Shown here: piece by piece, positions 56,309-64,000 of the stretch | Layout: each line of letters begins with the position of its first letter | How positions within the stretch are numbered: position 1 is the first letter of the stretch | NCBI RefSeq assembly: GCF_016899855.1 | Contig: NZ_JACJJG010000003.1 | Location: 51,520-115,519 of the forward strand | DNA length: 64,000 nucleotides | Direction of reading: 5' to 3' | Source: Marseilla massiliensis | GTDB lineage: Bacteria; Bacteroidota; Bacteroidia; Bacteroidales; Bacteroidaceae | The notes under the pieces: generated by a model | Seen by the model: the letters and a program-made list of their open reading frames with translations, nothing else | What the model was told of the DNA's origin: nothing | Databases searched by the model: none | Translations under genes and position numbers: made by a program

Positions 56309-57838
56309 ATGGCACAGAAGACATCCATCAACATCAAACCGTGCAACATCGGCAGCAGCGAGGCGCACAACAGGCGAACAGCTGAATACCTCGCCAACAT
56401 CCGCAAGGAGAAGTTCTACATCCGTACCGACCTCATGGCTGGAAACGAGACATGGGTCGCACCTGATTTCAGTGAAGCCACGCTCACCGACCGATACAAT
56501 CAGATAGCCGCAATGGTCAAGGAAAAGACAGGCCGTGCGATGCAGACCAAAGACCGTGAACGGGTAAACAAGAAGACTGGCAAGGTGACCATCGTCCGTG
56601 GCAGCACTCCGCTCAAGGAGGGCGTGGTTGTCGTCAAGGAAGATACCACGATGGAGCAGTTGCGAAAATTCTGCAAGGTGTGTAAGGAGCGTTGGGGTGT
56701 CACAGCCTTGCAGGTGTTCATCCACAGGGACGAGGGGCATTACGGAACGCCCGGCGACAATGCCACATGGAAGCCCAATCTGCACGCCCACATCGTATGG
56801 GATTGGATGAATCACGATACGGGCAAGTCCTGCAAACTGGATGAGAAAGCCATGAGCGAGATGCAGACCATTTTGGCCGAGTGCCTTGACATGGAAAGGG
56901 GCATCTCAAAGGCGGTAACGGGCAAAGAGCATTTGGAGCGCACGGACTTCATTCTTGCCAAACAGAAACAGGAAGCGGAACGAGCTAAAGCTGAAAGGGA
57001 AGCAGCCCTTGCCGCCAAAGAGGAAGCCGAAACGGAACGGCAGTTCATTGAGGGCGAGAACAAGGCGAAAGAGAAATACCGCCAATCCCTTGACAATGAC
57101 ATCGCCGACAAGGAACGTCAGTTAAGGGATGAGCGCAAGGCGAAAGTGGACAGCATATTGGACAGCGTAAGCAGTTTTGTCGGGGTGGGCAAATCCGCAG
57201 CAATCGAAAAGGAAAACGCCAAGCTGAAAGCCGAGAACGAGCGTATGAAGAAAGCCTTTCCCGATGCTGTCAAGAACAAGGTGGAGGAATTGACAAAGGC
57301 ATTGGTTACAGAGAAGCAGAAAGCCGAAACCGAGCGTGGCAGGGCTTTGGTGCAGAGCCGTTCACTTGCTATTGAAAGGGACAAGGCGGTACGGCAGCTT
57401 CAGGAGCAAGAGGACGGCGAGCGGCAGCGCATTAACTTTGCCGTAAGTCGTGCTACGGCGGAGAAAGACAAGACCATCCGTTTGCTGCAAAGTGCGCTGA
57501 AAGCGAGCAGGCATATTCTGAATGTGCTTGCCGATATTCTTTATAAAGCAAACGAGGTCTTTAAGCGAGCCATTGATGCGATTATCCATTTCGGCACGGA
57601 GCAGCACCAATCGTTCTTTGCCCCATCCGAAGCTGCTGACATCAAAAGCGTCATGCAGGAGTACGGAGAAACAATCGAACAGCAGAATGCGGTCGGCGCA
57701 TGGCTTTGTGATTATGCGGAGAGCCGACAGCCTTTTGACGAAATAAAACATCGCCATACACTCAAAGAGGTTGGCGATGTCGCAGAGGGGGCGTATGATT
57801 GGAAAATTGAGAATATGCAACAAGGATTGCAAAGATGA
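56309..57838 (+). CDS. mob: MobV-family relaxase (plasmid recombination enzyme type)
   Basis: 509 aa. N-terminal relaxase domain: INIKPCNIGSSEAHNRRTAEYLANI, then the metal motif FIHRDEGHYG near residue 137 and NLHAHIVWDWMNHDTGK near 159. The second half is a long coiled coil rich in Glu, Lys and Gln (about 215-400) and a helical C-domain. MobV enzymes nick oriT to start transfer with a helper conjugation system. Convergent with the cargo genes. Confidence 0.93.
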   Translation: MAQKTSINIKPCNIGSSEAHNRRTAEYLANIRKEKFYIRTDLMAGNETWVAPDFSEATLTDRYNQIAAMVKEKTGRAMQTKDRERVNKKTGKVTIVRGSTPLKEGVVVVKEDTTMEQLRKFCKVCKERWGVTALQVFIHRDEGHYGTPGDNATWKPNLHAHIVWDWMNHDTGKSCKLDEKAMSEMQTILAECLDMERGISKAVTGKEHLERTDFILAKQKQEAERAKAEREAALAAKEEAETERQFIEGENKAKEKYRQSLDNDIADKERQLRDERKAKVDSILDSVSSFVGVGKSAAIEKENAKLKAENERMKKAFPDAVKNKVEELTKALVTEKQKAETERGRALVQSRSLAIERDKAVRQLQEQEDGERQRINFAVSRATAEKDKTIRLLQSALKASRHILNVLADILYKANEVFKRAIDAIIHFGTEQHQSFFAPSEAADIKSVMQEYGETIEQQNAVGAWLCDYAESRQPFDEIKHRHTLKEVGDVAEGAYDWKIENMQQGLQR

Positions 57839-57885
57839 TATATCTCACTCAATGAGTTTGCAAACGTTTTAATTACGAGGCCATT

Positions 57886-58575
57886 TTAATCTATGATTTC
57901 AAAACGTACCAGCATGGAATAGTTCTTCTTGATGGTGCGGAAGTTGTCGAATGAGGCAGCATCGGATGACAGGACATTGCTTTGCGCAAACGGAAAGGCA
58001 TTGCTGCTCCCTTCTTCCACAATGCGTATCACGTCACCCAATTTCTTGCCCAGTGCTTCTACCAGATAAGTCGCTTTCTTTTGAGCGGCTTTCAATGCTT
58101 CAATTTTTCCCTTTTGGTGATAGGCAAGCATGTCTTTGTTCTCCAATTCACCGATGCGCATGGTGTGGATGCCTTTCGTATCTATGTGCTTGATTATCTC
58201 ATTTATCTGATTGAAGTCAGTCAGTGTGATGTCGAATTTCTTGGACACTAAAAAGTCCTGCCCTTGCTGCCGCCAATAGTCACCGATTTCTTGCGTGCGA
58301 ATAGCATTTTGTGGAATGTCTGCGTTGGCAAGGGCTTCTCTCAGTCCTTGTTCTATCTCTGATAAAGGTACTTTGGTGCGGTATTCTTCAGGTTTCGATT
58401 TCCCGTCGAATTCTTCCTCGAAGTATTCACGGATTTCAATCAGATAATGAATCTTGTCGGGCACGATTTCTATTTCCGATGTGCCCGTCACTTCAATGTA
58501 CCGTTCGTTGGTTTGCGCTTGCAGAGAAAGGATAGCCAGCAAGCAAATAGTTAACAATAAGACTTTCTGTTTCAT
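57886..58575 (-). CDS. SIMPL-domain (DUF541) periplasmic protein
   Basis: 229 aa: signal peptide (LLLTICLLAILSLQAQ) followed by a SIMPL domain. RYIEVTGTSEIEIVPDKIHYLIEI matches the family opening (v.G.g.v...PD.a.i...v), and the middle has ALKAAQKKATYLVEALGKKLGDVIRIVE. The family is envelope-located, linked with stress resistance. Last gene of the minus-strand cargo operon, 6 bp after the next gene. Confidence 0.85.
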   Translation of the reverse strand: MKQKVLLLTICLLAILSLQAQTNERYIEVTGTSEIEIVPDKIHYLIEIREYFEEEFDGKSKPEEYRTKVPLSEIEQGLREALANADIPQNAIRTQEIGDYWRQQGQDFLVSKKFDITLTDFNQINEIIKHIDTKGIHTMRIGELENKDMLAYHQKGKIEALKAAQKKATYLVEALGKKLGDVIRIVEEGSSNAFPFAQSNVLSSDAASFDNFRTIKKNYSMLVRFEIID

Positions 58576-58581
58576 ATACTA

Positions 58582-59451
58582 TCATTTTACTTCAAATTCT
58601 GTATCCATATAAATTTCCAATTGTAGGCCTATTTTATATTTTCCTGGCAACAATTTTCCAGACATGAACCGCTTTTTATAGTTCTTATCTGTAATTCGGT
58701 TTATGTCCCATGAGATAGGGATGGTGAACAACATCGCTTCTCCACCTTTTAAACGAGCACAGTTTCTCATATAATCGGCCTCACCACTCCAACCAGAACG
58801 GGCAAACGGATGCGCCATATACAATTCATCTGTACCTACACTTGGCAAGAAAACGGGTTGAACATCCAGATTCGTATGGTTCTCAAACAGAATGCGAATA
58901 GAGTCATTAGCTGATGGCAAAACCTTGAAAATAAAAGCCCCGTCCATTTCTGTCTCCTTTACAGGCATGATGTTTCCGTTTGTCAGCTCACAATAAGTGT
59001 ATATGTTGGCTAACACATAAAAATTCACTTGATACTTATTCTGCTTTAATGGATATTTGAATTCAGACACGTGAATATATTCGGGTAACGTGTCACCTTT
59101 GGATAAATTCCTGCCTACGCCAGCAAAGCCGAGATTGTCTATAAAGGGGAAACTGACCCATTGTCCATTTTTCCATTGTTTCAGATGATGGTATGCCAGT
59201 TCTGCCGTTGGTCCGTTCACATTGATTACATCAACCACAATTCGTTTTGTCTGCGGTGAATAAACGGGTTGCTGTGTTTTAATTCGATAAGCATCAGCAT
59301 GGGTGATATTAACATCGGAAAGTCGTTGTATACGAATGCGGCTTTCATACTTCTCTATTTCCGATTGCGATAAGGGGAAATCAATGTCTTGGGACTGTAA
59401 TGGGAGGAAAGCCAGTAAACTAATAACTGACAGTAATACTTTCATTCTCAT
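58582..59451 (-). CDS. Secreted beta-sandwich protein (Ig-like), unknown function
   Basis: 289 aa: signal peptide (VLLSVISLLAFLPLQSQ), then a mostly beta protein. The stretch WKNGQWVSFPFIDNLGFAGVGRNLSKGDTLPEYIHVSEFKYPLKQNKYQVNF resembles bacterial Ig-like domains in which a charged loop precedes 'L.pGkY.i'; the end LLPGKYKIGLQLEIYMDTEF repeats that pattern. So two such domains are possible. Middle gene of the cargo operon. Family assignment tentative. Confidence 0.6.
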   Translation of the reverse strand: MRMKVLLSVISLLAFLPLQSQDIDFPLSQSEIEKYESRIRIQRLSDVNITHADAYRIKTQQPVYSPQTKRIVVDVINVNGPTAELAYHHLKQWKNGQWVSFPFIDNLGFAGVGRNLSKGDTLPEYIHVSEFKYPLKQNKYQVNFYVLANIYTYCELTNGNIMPVKETEMDGAFIFKVLPSANDSIRILFENHTNLDVQPVFLPSVGTDELYMAHPFARSGWSGEADYMRNCARLKGGEAMLFTIPISWDINRITDKNYKKRFMSGKLLPGKYKIGLQLEIYMDTEFEVK

Positions 59452-59471
59452 ATTCTCATCTGTTTAGGGTG

Positions 59472-60542
59472 TTATTTCATTATGATTGACAGCCAATCAC
59501 GGTTTATCTTGTCTACTGGAACATCTTTGTGCAATGTTACCCAGCCCCTGCCTTTTACATATTGCTTTTCAGTGAATAAAGGCGGTTGTTTAGAGGCTCT
59601 GAAAGTCTGGGTCAATACGGCTGTCTCAATAAAATGACCTTCAATAAACTCAAAGCGCTTGTAGCTGTAAGATGCAGCCGAGATACGCGATGAAGAAAAC
59701 ACACATCTCTTCTCGTTGTTTATTTGTGGATTTTCTATCTGCCTAAAACTTTCATCTTTACAATATTGCCCCTTAGTTTCATCCCACACAAAGCAATCAT
59801 AATATTGTATCATTTGATTGCCATACTGACCAAGATTGACAAGTATATCGTCTTTACCATCAAAACTAACGTCTTGTAAGTTAACCCAAACATCGAGATT
59901 GTTGGCAAATTCAATGTCAGGAGGATATGAGTAGGATATTTCTTGGGAAATTTTTCTTTGCTTACCAAATATAGTGATTTGCAACCCTTTCAAACTCCTA
60001 CCACTTCTGATGGCCGCATATTTTATCATTTTATCGCCTTTGTGATCAATAAGTTGCCATTCATCTGATTTCCAAAAAGAATGTTCTCCATCATTAATTG
60101 CGTCCCCGCTTGTTGTGGCTTGTGCTTTTCCGTTTTCAAATGATGTGGCAAATTTGAATTGAGGCTTAATAACCACATTGCCCAATGAATCGGCAAACCC
60201 TATCAGTCCGTTCTCATCCATTATGCGGAAAAGTCCTTCACTGATATAATCGGGACCGTTGTCACATTTGAACACATAGAACAATTCTTTGCCTTGATTG
60301 TCTATACAGACTATCCGTGCGTTCTGTTTGTTCTCATACACAAAACCTATGTTTCGTATGGTATCCGTTTGGCAGAACTTGTATCTGCCGTATGGTACAA
60401 TGGTATCGCCTCGTTCATCCAGATAGCATACAGGAACGCCGACCTCAAGATGTTTATCCATAGTAAATGCAACCAACATTTTTTGTGCTGGGAGCAAATA
60501 GAAATTCATGAGTAAAAGCAATATACACAGAAACTTTTTCAT
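59472..60542 (-). CDS. Secreted WG-repeat-like protein
   Basis: 356 aa: signal peptide (FLCILLLLMNFYLLPAQ). Two to three WG-type repeats follow, clearest in MDENGLIGFADSLGNVVIKPQFKFATSFENGKAQA, and an earlier YLDERGDTIVPYGRYKF. The second half (about 170-356) is not recognised and includes a calcium- or FG-GAP-like DVSFDGKDDILVNLGQ segment. First gene of the cargo operon. Role unknown; the operon as a whole looks like an envelope or surface function. Confidence 0.65.
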   Translation of the reverse strand: MKKFLCILLLLMNFYLLPAQKMLVAFTMDKHLEVGVPVCYLDERGDTIVPYGRYKFCQTDTIRNIGFVYENKQNARIVCIDNQGKELFYVFKCDNGPDYISEGLFRIMDENGLIGFADSLGNVVIKPQFKFATSFENGKAQATTSGDAINDGEHSFWKSDEWQLIDHKGDKMIKYAAIRSGRSLKGLQITIFGKQRKISQEISYSYPPDIEFANNLDVWVNLQDVSFDGKDDILVNLGQYGNQMIQYYDCFVWDETKGQYCKDESFRQIENPQINNEKRCVFSSSRISAASYSYKRFEFIEGHFIETAVLTQTFRASKQPPLFTEKQYVKGRGWVTLHKDVPVDKINRDWLSIIMK

Positions 60543-60658
60543 AATCTATCATCTTAATGACACTCAAAGATAATGAAAAGGAATAACCTAACCAATTATT
60601 AGACTATTCCTTTCCCGTTAGGTTTAAGCAAATTAACTCTTATTAGACTTTATATAGA

Positions 60659-61568
60659 TTAATTTATTATATGACTCATTTTGTGCGTGATTCTGAAGTT
60701 GTGTAATCCACAAGCAATAAGAATCACCATATCTTCGAAACCGAATTTATGGCATCTGAATCGTTCTTTAACAATACGGCATTTTTTCATACCACCTATG
60801 GCATGCTCCACTTTAATCCTGATTCCGGAAATCCGCTTGTTCTCTTGTTTTTCAACAGTAGTAAGCTCTTTTCCTTTAGGTTTCTTCTTGGGCATGCATA
60901 TTTCAGCTCCATCCGGTCTGTGTCCGGTGAAGCCTGTATCTTGCCAAAGCCTGATACCTTTGGGGAGTAGAAGAGGTTCTTCATCACAAATCTTTTTGTC
61001 ATGGACATGACCTTCGTATGTGGAACTCAGCCATACAATCCTAAGATTGTTGGTACATAGCAGGTTATTCTTTATGCTATGAGTTTTTTTTACCACTATA
61101 GCATGCGGACTGCCTGTCTTCATCCAAAGGGCGTTGAATAGGCCGCTCGGTTCCGTCCAATAAGACTTCTTCGCATCCTTGAAGAATGTGTATCAGACGT
61201 TTGGAGTTACGGTCCGGCAATTCACCAAGCGTTTTCAATGTACGCCGGAGAATCTCCGAAAGAAGGTGAATCCATCTATTGGCCTGGGGCTGGGTCATCT
61301 CAAACTGAATGGCATGGAGTTCCTGAAGGGGATTGGTCTTCAGATATACCAATATGAAGAACATTTTGTCCTGAATCAGAGGCAATACACTGGTCTTCCT
61401 GTTGTAAGATATGCGTTGACGCACTTTACCTTCCAAGGTAAAATGGCTGTAATATTCATCCCAATGGTACTTGAAAGTTATTAGCAAGGCATCAAACTCA
61501 GCAGGAGTTAATCCTGTCGCTGCAAGCACTTGGCTATAACGGTGGCGAATCTTGTCGTAATACATCAA
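60659..61568 (-). CDS. IS5-family-like transposase in two frames
   Basis: First frame 61568-61077 (163 aa, HTH and start of the DDE domain, first Asp in VLLDGTERPI). Second frame 61123-60659 (second Asp in WQDTGFTGHRP, Glu in RIKVEHAIGGMKKCRI). The frames meet at an A8 run (GGTAAAAAAAAC on the minus strand, near 61084-61091); losing one A or a +1 slip fuses them into a full DDE_Tnp_4 transposase. It could be programmed slippage or a simple mutation. Ends of the IS were not resolved; no clear terminal repeats were found. Confidence 0.8.
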
Positions 61569-61619
61569 TTGAACCTTTTAGACCACAAAGATAAGTCAAA
61601 GAACGCTTTAATCAATTAT

Positions 61620-62025
61620 TCGATATAAACTCTATTGTCGAAGTCCTTTTCTGTTGTTTCTGTTGTGAGGAGATATAACATTTTTCATATAGACATATTA
61701 TAGTTGTAGCAAATCATTTCATGTAGCTTATAGATAAAGTTTGTACCCTTATTGGTTCATAATTTACTTAATGCATTAACTTTCAAGAATACTAAATAAT
61801 TCCCCGACAATTCCTTTGTGGTTTTGACCTCATTCCGAACGGCCATCGGCAAAGTATAAAAATGCCTGCCGTTTGTTAAGTTTATGTTAAATCTTCATCT
61901 TAAACCAACCTTTTTCTTTTCCTCTTTGCTTCTCCCCAAAACGGCTTTTTCACCCTATTTCTTACAGCGATTATTTTTGTACCGATATTTTCTTATATTG
62001 CTGATAATCAACAACAAATACTCTC
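61620..62025. other. Gene-free right end of the mobilizable element
   Basis: AT-rich 400 bp without a convincing gene; it holds the right att arm up to the TCATATG repeat. Nothing else recognised. Confidence 0.5.
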
Positions 62026-62032
62026 TCATATG
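62026..62032 (+). repeat. attR: Right junction repeat of the mobilizable element
   Basis: TCATATG; traG resumes directly afterwards with AACAGCGTG (Asn-Ser-Val). Confidence 0.8.
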
Positions 62033-63580
62033 AACAGCGTGGTGCGCCAGCTCCTCGAACAGGACACGGATGTCGTAATGGTCGACACGGGCGACTCCTA
62101 CGAGGGCATCTGCGGCTACTTTGGCGGCACGTATATCTCCTATTCCAAGGAGAAGCCCATCTCCATGAACCCCTTCAAGGTGACTCAGGAGGAATACGCG
62201 CAGAACTTCGGCGAGAAGAAGAACTTCCTCAAATCGCTCATCTTCCTCATCTACAAGGGAAACGCTTTCCCGACCAAGATAGAGGACATGATAGTCAACC
62301 AGACCATCGTGGAGTATTATGACGCCTACTTCCATCCGTTCGAGAAGTTCACCGAAGAGGAACGCGAGACCCTCCGCCGGAAACTGCTCCTGGAGGCGAA
62401 GATGGAGGACGGCCACGGCAAGAGCGACCGCGACATGGAGGACATCGACCGGCAGATAAACGCGAAGGAGCCGCCGGAGGAAAGGACATCCATGCTACCC
62501 GCACTCCCCTCGGAGATAAGGCGCATGAAGCTCATACGGCAGTGCCGCTCGCTTGTCGCCCTCATGCGGGACAGGGCCGCCTCCGAATCCGAGAAGGAAC
62601 ACGCCGCGCGCATCGTGGAGAAATACCGCAAGGAACTGTACGAGAACACTATGCTCATCCGGATAGAGAAGCGGATAGACCGCATGGAGAAACAGAAGCA
62701 GCGCCTGAAAGTCAGGGAACTGTCCTTCAACTCCTACTACGAGTTCGCGCTGGAGCGTATCCCGCAGATAACGGCACAGGAGAAGATAAGGTTCAACATC
62801 CGGGACTTCGCCGCCATACTCAAGCAGTTCTACCGGGGCGGCGAGCTGGAGACGACACTGAACGCCGACATGGGCGTCAACCTTTTCGACGAGCGTTTCA
62901 TTGTATTTGAAATTGACAAGATAAAGGACGACCCCGTTCTTTTCCCCATCGTGGTGCTCATCATCATGGACGTGTTCCTGCAGAAGATGCGCATCAAGAA
63001 GGGGCGCAAGGCACTGATAATCGAGGAGGCGTGGAAGGCCATCGCCTCGCCCACGATGGCGGAGTACATCAAGTACCTGTACAAGACCGTCAGGAAGTTC
63101 CACGGCATCGCCGGCGTGGTCACGCAGGAGCTGAACGACGTGATAGACTCGCCCATCGTCAAGGAGGCCATCATCAACAACTCCGACGTGAAGATACTCC
63201 TCGACCAGTCGAAGTTCAAGGACAGGTACGAGGACATCGCCGCCATACTCGGCCTTACCCCCGTCCAGCGGCAGCAGATCTTCACGGTCAACGCACTGGA
63301 CAACCACGACGGGCGCAACTACTTCAAGGAGGTGTGGATATGCCGCGGCCAGGTCTCCGACGTGTTCGGCGTGGAGGAGCCGCCCGAATGCTACTGGGCC
63401 TACACCACGGAACGCACCGAGAAGGAGGCACTGAAGATATACCTGAAGCACTACGGGACGGTGCAGGAGGCCATCACGCGCATCGAGGCCGACCGCAGGC
63501 GCGCCGGAAGCCCCAAGTACCTCGAATTTGCAAGGAAAGTGAACAGGCAACAGAAAGTAATGGAACTATGGGAAAGTTAA
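62030..63580 (+). pseudogene. traG: TraG (VirB4-like ATPase), 3' part
   Basis: 516 codons continuing TraG: MNSVVRQLLEQDTDVVMVDTGDSYEGICGYFGGTYISYSKEKPISMNPF follows Walker A in intact homologues. Walker B is KALIIEEAWKAIASP near residue 330 of this part, and QELNDVIDSPIVKEAIINNSDVKILLDQ follows. The ATG at 62030 is part of the att repeat and can start translation of this fragment, but without Walker A it would be inactive. Overlaps the next gene by 13 bp. Confidence 0.92.
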
Positions 63581-63897
63581 GATACATAATCCTGACGGCG
63601 GCCGTGGCAGCCACGGTAAACGCCTCCGCAGCATGGAGGGTGGTCATCGACCCATCCTGCATAAAGGCCGTAGCGGCCAACTTAGCCTCGCAGAAACTCA
63701 TCGAGGATCAACACAACAAACGGCTGGACTCCATCGCGGCGAGGAAACAGAAGGTGGAGCTGTACACCGTGAGCATGGCCACCATCAAGGAACTGTACAG
63801 GCTGTCGGTGGAGAACGTCTCCAGCTTCGGTACTGAAAGCCTCTATTACAAACGTGAGTTCGGTATAAGAAAACGATTGAAAAAGTTGTGGGAATGA
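63568..63897 (+). pseudogene. TraI-like conjugation protein (DUF4141-like), truncated
   Basis: 109 codons: signal peptide (LRYIILTAAVAATVNASA), then WRVVIDPSCIKAVAANLASQKLIEDQHNKRLDSI and a helical stretch ending SVENVSSFGTESLYYK. After that the sequence turns AT-rich and the last 14 residues (REFGIRKRLKKLWE) look foreign. In related elements the protein is about 200 aa. I infer an insertion at about 63852 that carries on past the window. Confidence 0.65.
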
Positions 63898-64000
63898 GAT
63901 ATTTTTAGGTTCTTCCGCAGTTTTGTTGGATGGCCTTTCAGCAACATAAAATTGAGCACATCGAGTTTTTCTTTTAAAAGATTAAAAATCAATAATTTTG
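63853..64000. mobile_element. Probable further insertion at the right edge
   Basis: Abrupt drop in G+C beginning around 63853, with A/T-rich sequence and no tra similarity to the end of the window. The string GGTTCTTCCGCAGTTTTG at 63909 looks like the end of an IS (possibly ISL3-like), but with one end only it cannot be classified. Confidence 0.4.

Larger units (their letters stand above)
52267..62032. mobile_element. Mobilizable element inserted in traG
   Basis: A 9.76-kb unit bounded by TCATATG at both ends. Left to right: HTH excisionase-like protein, tyrosine integrase, second HTH protein, two small accessory genes, hairpin-rich probable oriT, MobV relaxase (all plus strand); then three envelope genes and an IS5-like transposase on the minus strand and 400 bp without genes. 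It has no conjugation machinery, so it would depend on another element for transfer. The layout resembles integrative mobilizable elements of Bacteroides. Confidence 0.88.
41178..64000. mobile_element. Bacteroidetes conjugative transposon (left part; runs off the right edge)
   Basis: The left boundary is placed between the ppdK terminator and the integrase gene; its exact att core cannot be read without the right end. Content in order: tyrosine integrase (broken), gene-poor kilobase, candidate oriT, mobilization protein, relaxase, traA, traB, traC, traE (with intron), traF, traG (split by a mobilizable element), TraI-like gene. The tra part is clearly richer in G+C than the left 41 kb, which fits recent transfer. 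A coupling protein and the rest of the tra operon (traJ onwards) must lie to the right or be missing. Confidence 0.88.

Noticed and set aside
60545..61640. Terminal inverted repeats of the IS
   Set aside because: I compared both flanks of the transposase and found only local hairpins (such as AAAGGAATA / TATTCCTTT at 60577-60613), not matching ends.
62495..63550. 351-aa open frame antisense to traG
   Set aside because: Typical long shadow in GC-rich DNA opposite a conserved ATPase.
1..64000. CRISPR array
   Set aside because: The 22-bp-period arrays were considered, but they have no identical repeats with unique spacers and no cas genes are nearby.

Overview
The window looks like a Bacteroidales chromosome, most likely a Prevotella-type genome (inference). 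The evidence is the many -7 promoter boxes of the form TAnnTTTGC, a DUF4270 lipoprotein, a type IX-secretion-like C-terminal domain, the methylmalonyl-CoA decarboxylase (propionate) genes, a membrane pyrophosphatase, pyruvate phosphate dikinase, and a Bacteroidetes-type conjugative transposon. No rRNA or tRNA gene was seen.

Positions 1-41.1 kb are ordinary AT-richer chromosome. In order: 3' end of pyruvate:ferredoxin oxidoreductase; a ComEC without its hydrolase domain; a chimeric amidohydrolase remnant; the methylmalonyl-CoA epimerase / decarboxylase / small protein / biotin carrier group; a DUF4270 lipoprotein with an overlapping 41-aa gene; a stand-alone GT5 domain diverging from panC-panD; pyk; dinB; an EamA transporter; a five-gene run (T9SS-like small protein, L,D-transpeptidase, ECF sigma factor, membrane protein, periplasmic helical protein); rnz-lipoprotein-mazG; valS; a clostripain-like lipoprotein; a three-gene exopolysaccharide block; hppA; a porin; rlmD; a divergent HxlR/MBL-like pair; a glutamine synthetase; and ppdK. 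At least five intergenic spaces here (about 3.0, 14.8, 24.9, 34.3 and 38.0 kb) hold degenerate arrays with an exact 22-bp period that no gene explains.

From about 41.2 kb to the right edge lies a GC-richer conjugative transposon: a tyrosine integrase broken by two homopolymer indels, a gene-poor kilobase, a candidate oriT, mobilization protein and relaxase, then traA-traB-traC-traE-traF-traG and the start of a TraI-like gene. It carries two insertions of very different consequence. A complete 2,563-bp group II intron sits in the sense direction in traE (47993-50555); removing it restores the reading frame exactly, so traE can still be made by splicing. A 9.76-kb mobilizable element (52274-62032) splits traG immediately after its Walker A motif, flanked by a 7-bp repeat TCATATG; removing one copy restores traG exactly. 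This element has its own excisionase-like protein, tyrosine integrase, helper proteins, a dense hairpin series (probable oriT), a MobV relaxase, a three-gene envelope cargo and an IS5-like transposase with a frameshift at an A8 run. The last gene in the window also appears to be cut off by further AT-rich DNA.

Taken together, the right third is nested mobile DNA: a conjugative transposon, an intron and a mobilizable element inside it, and an IS inside the latter. The mobilizable element disables the very ATPase its host element needs for conjugation unless it excises.
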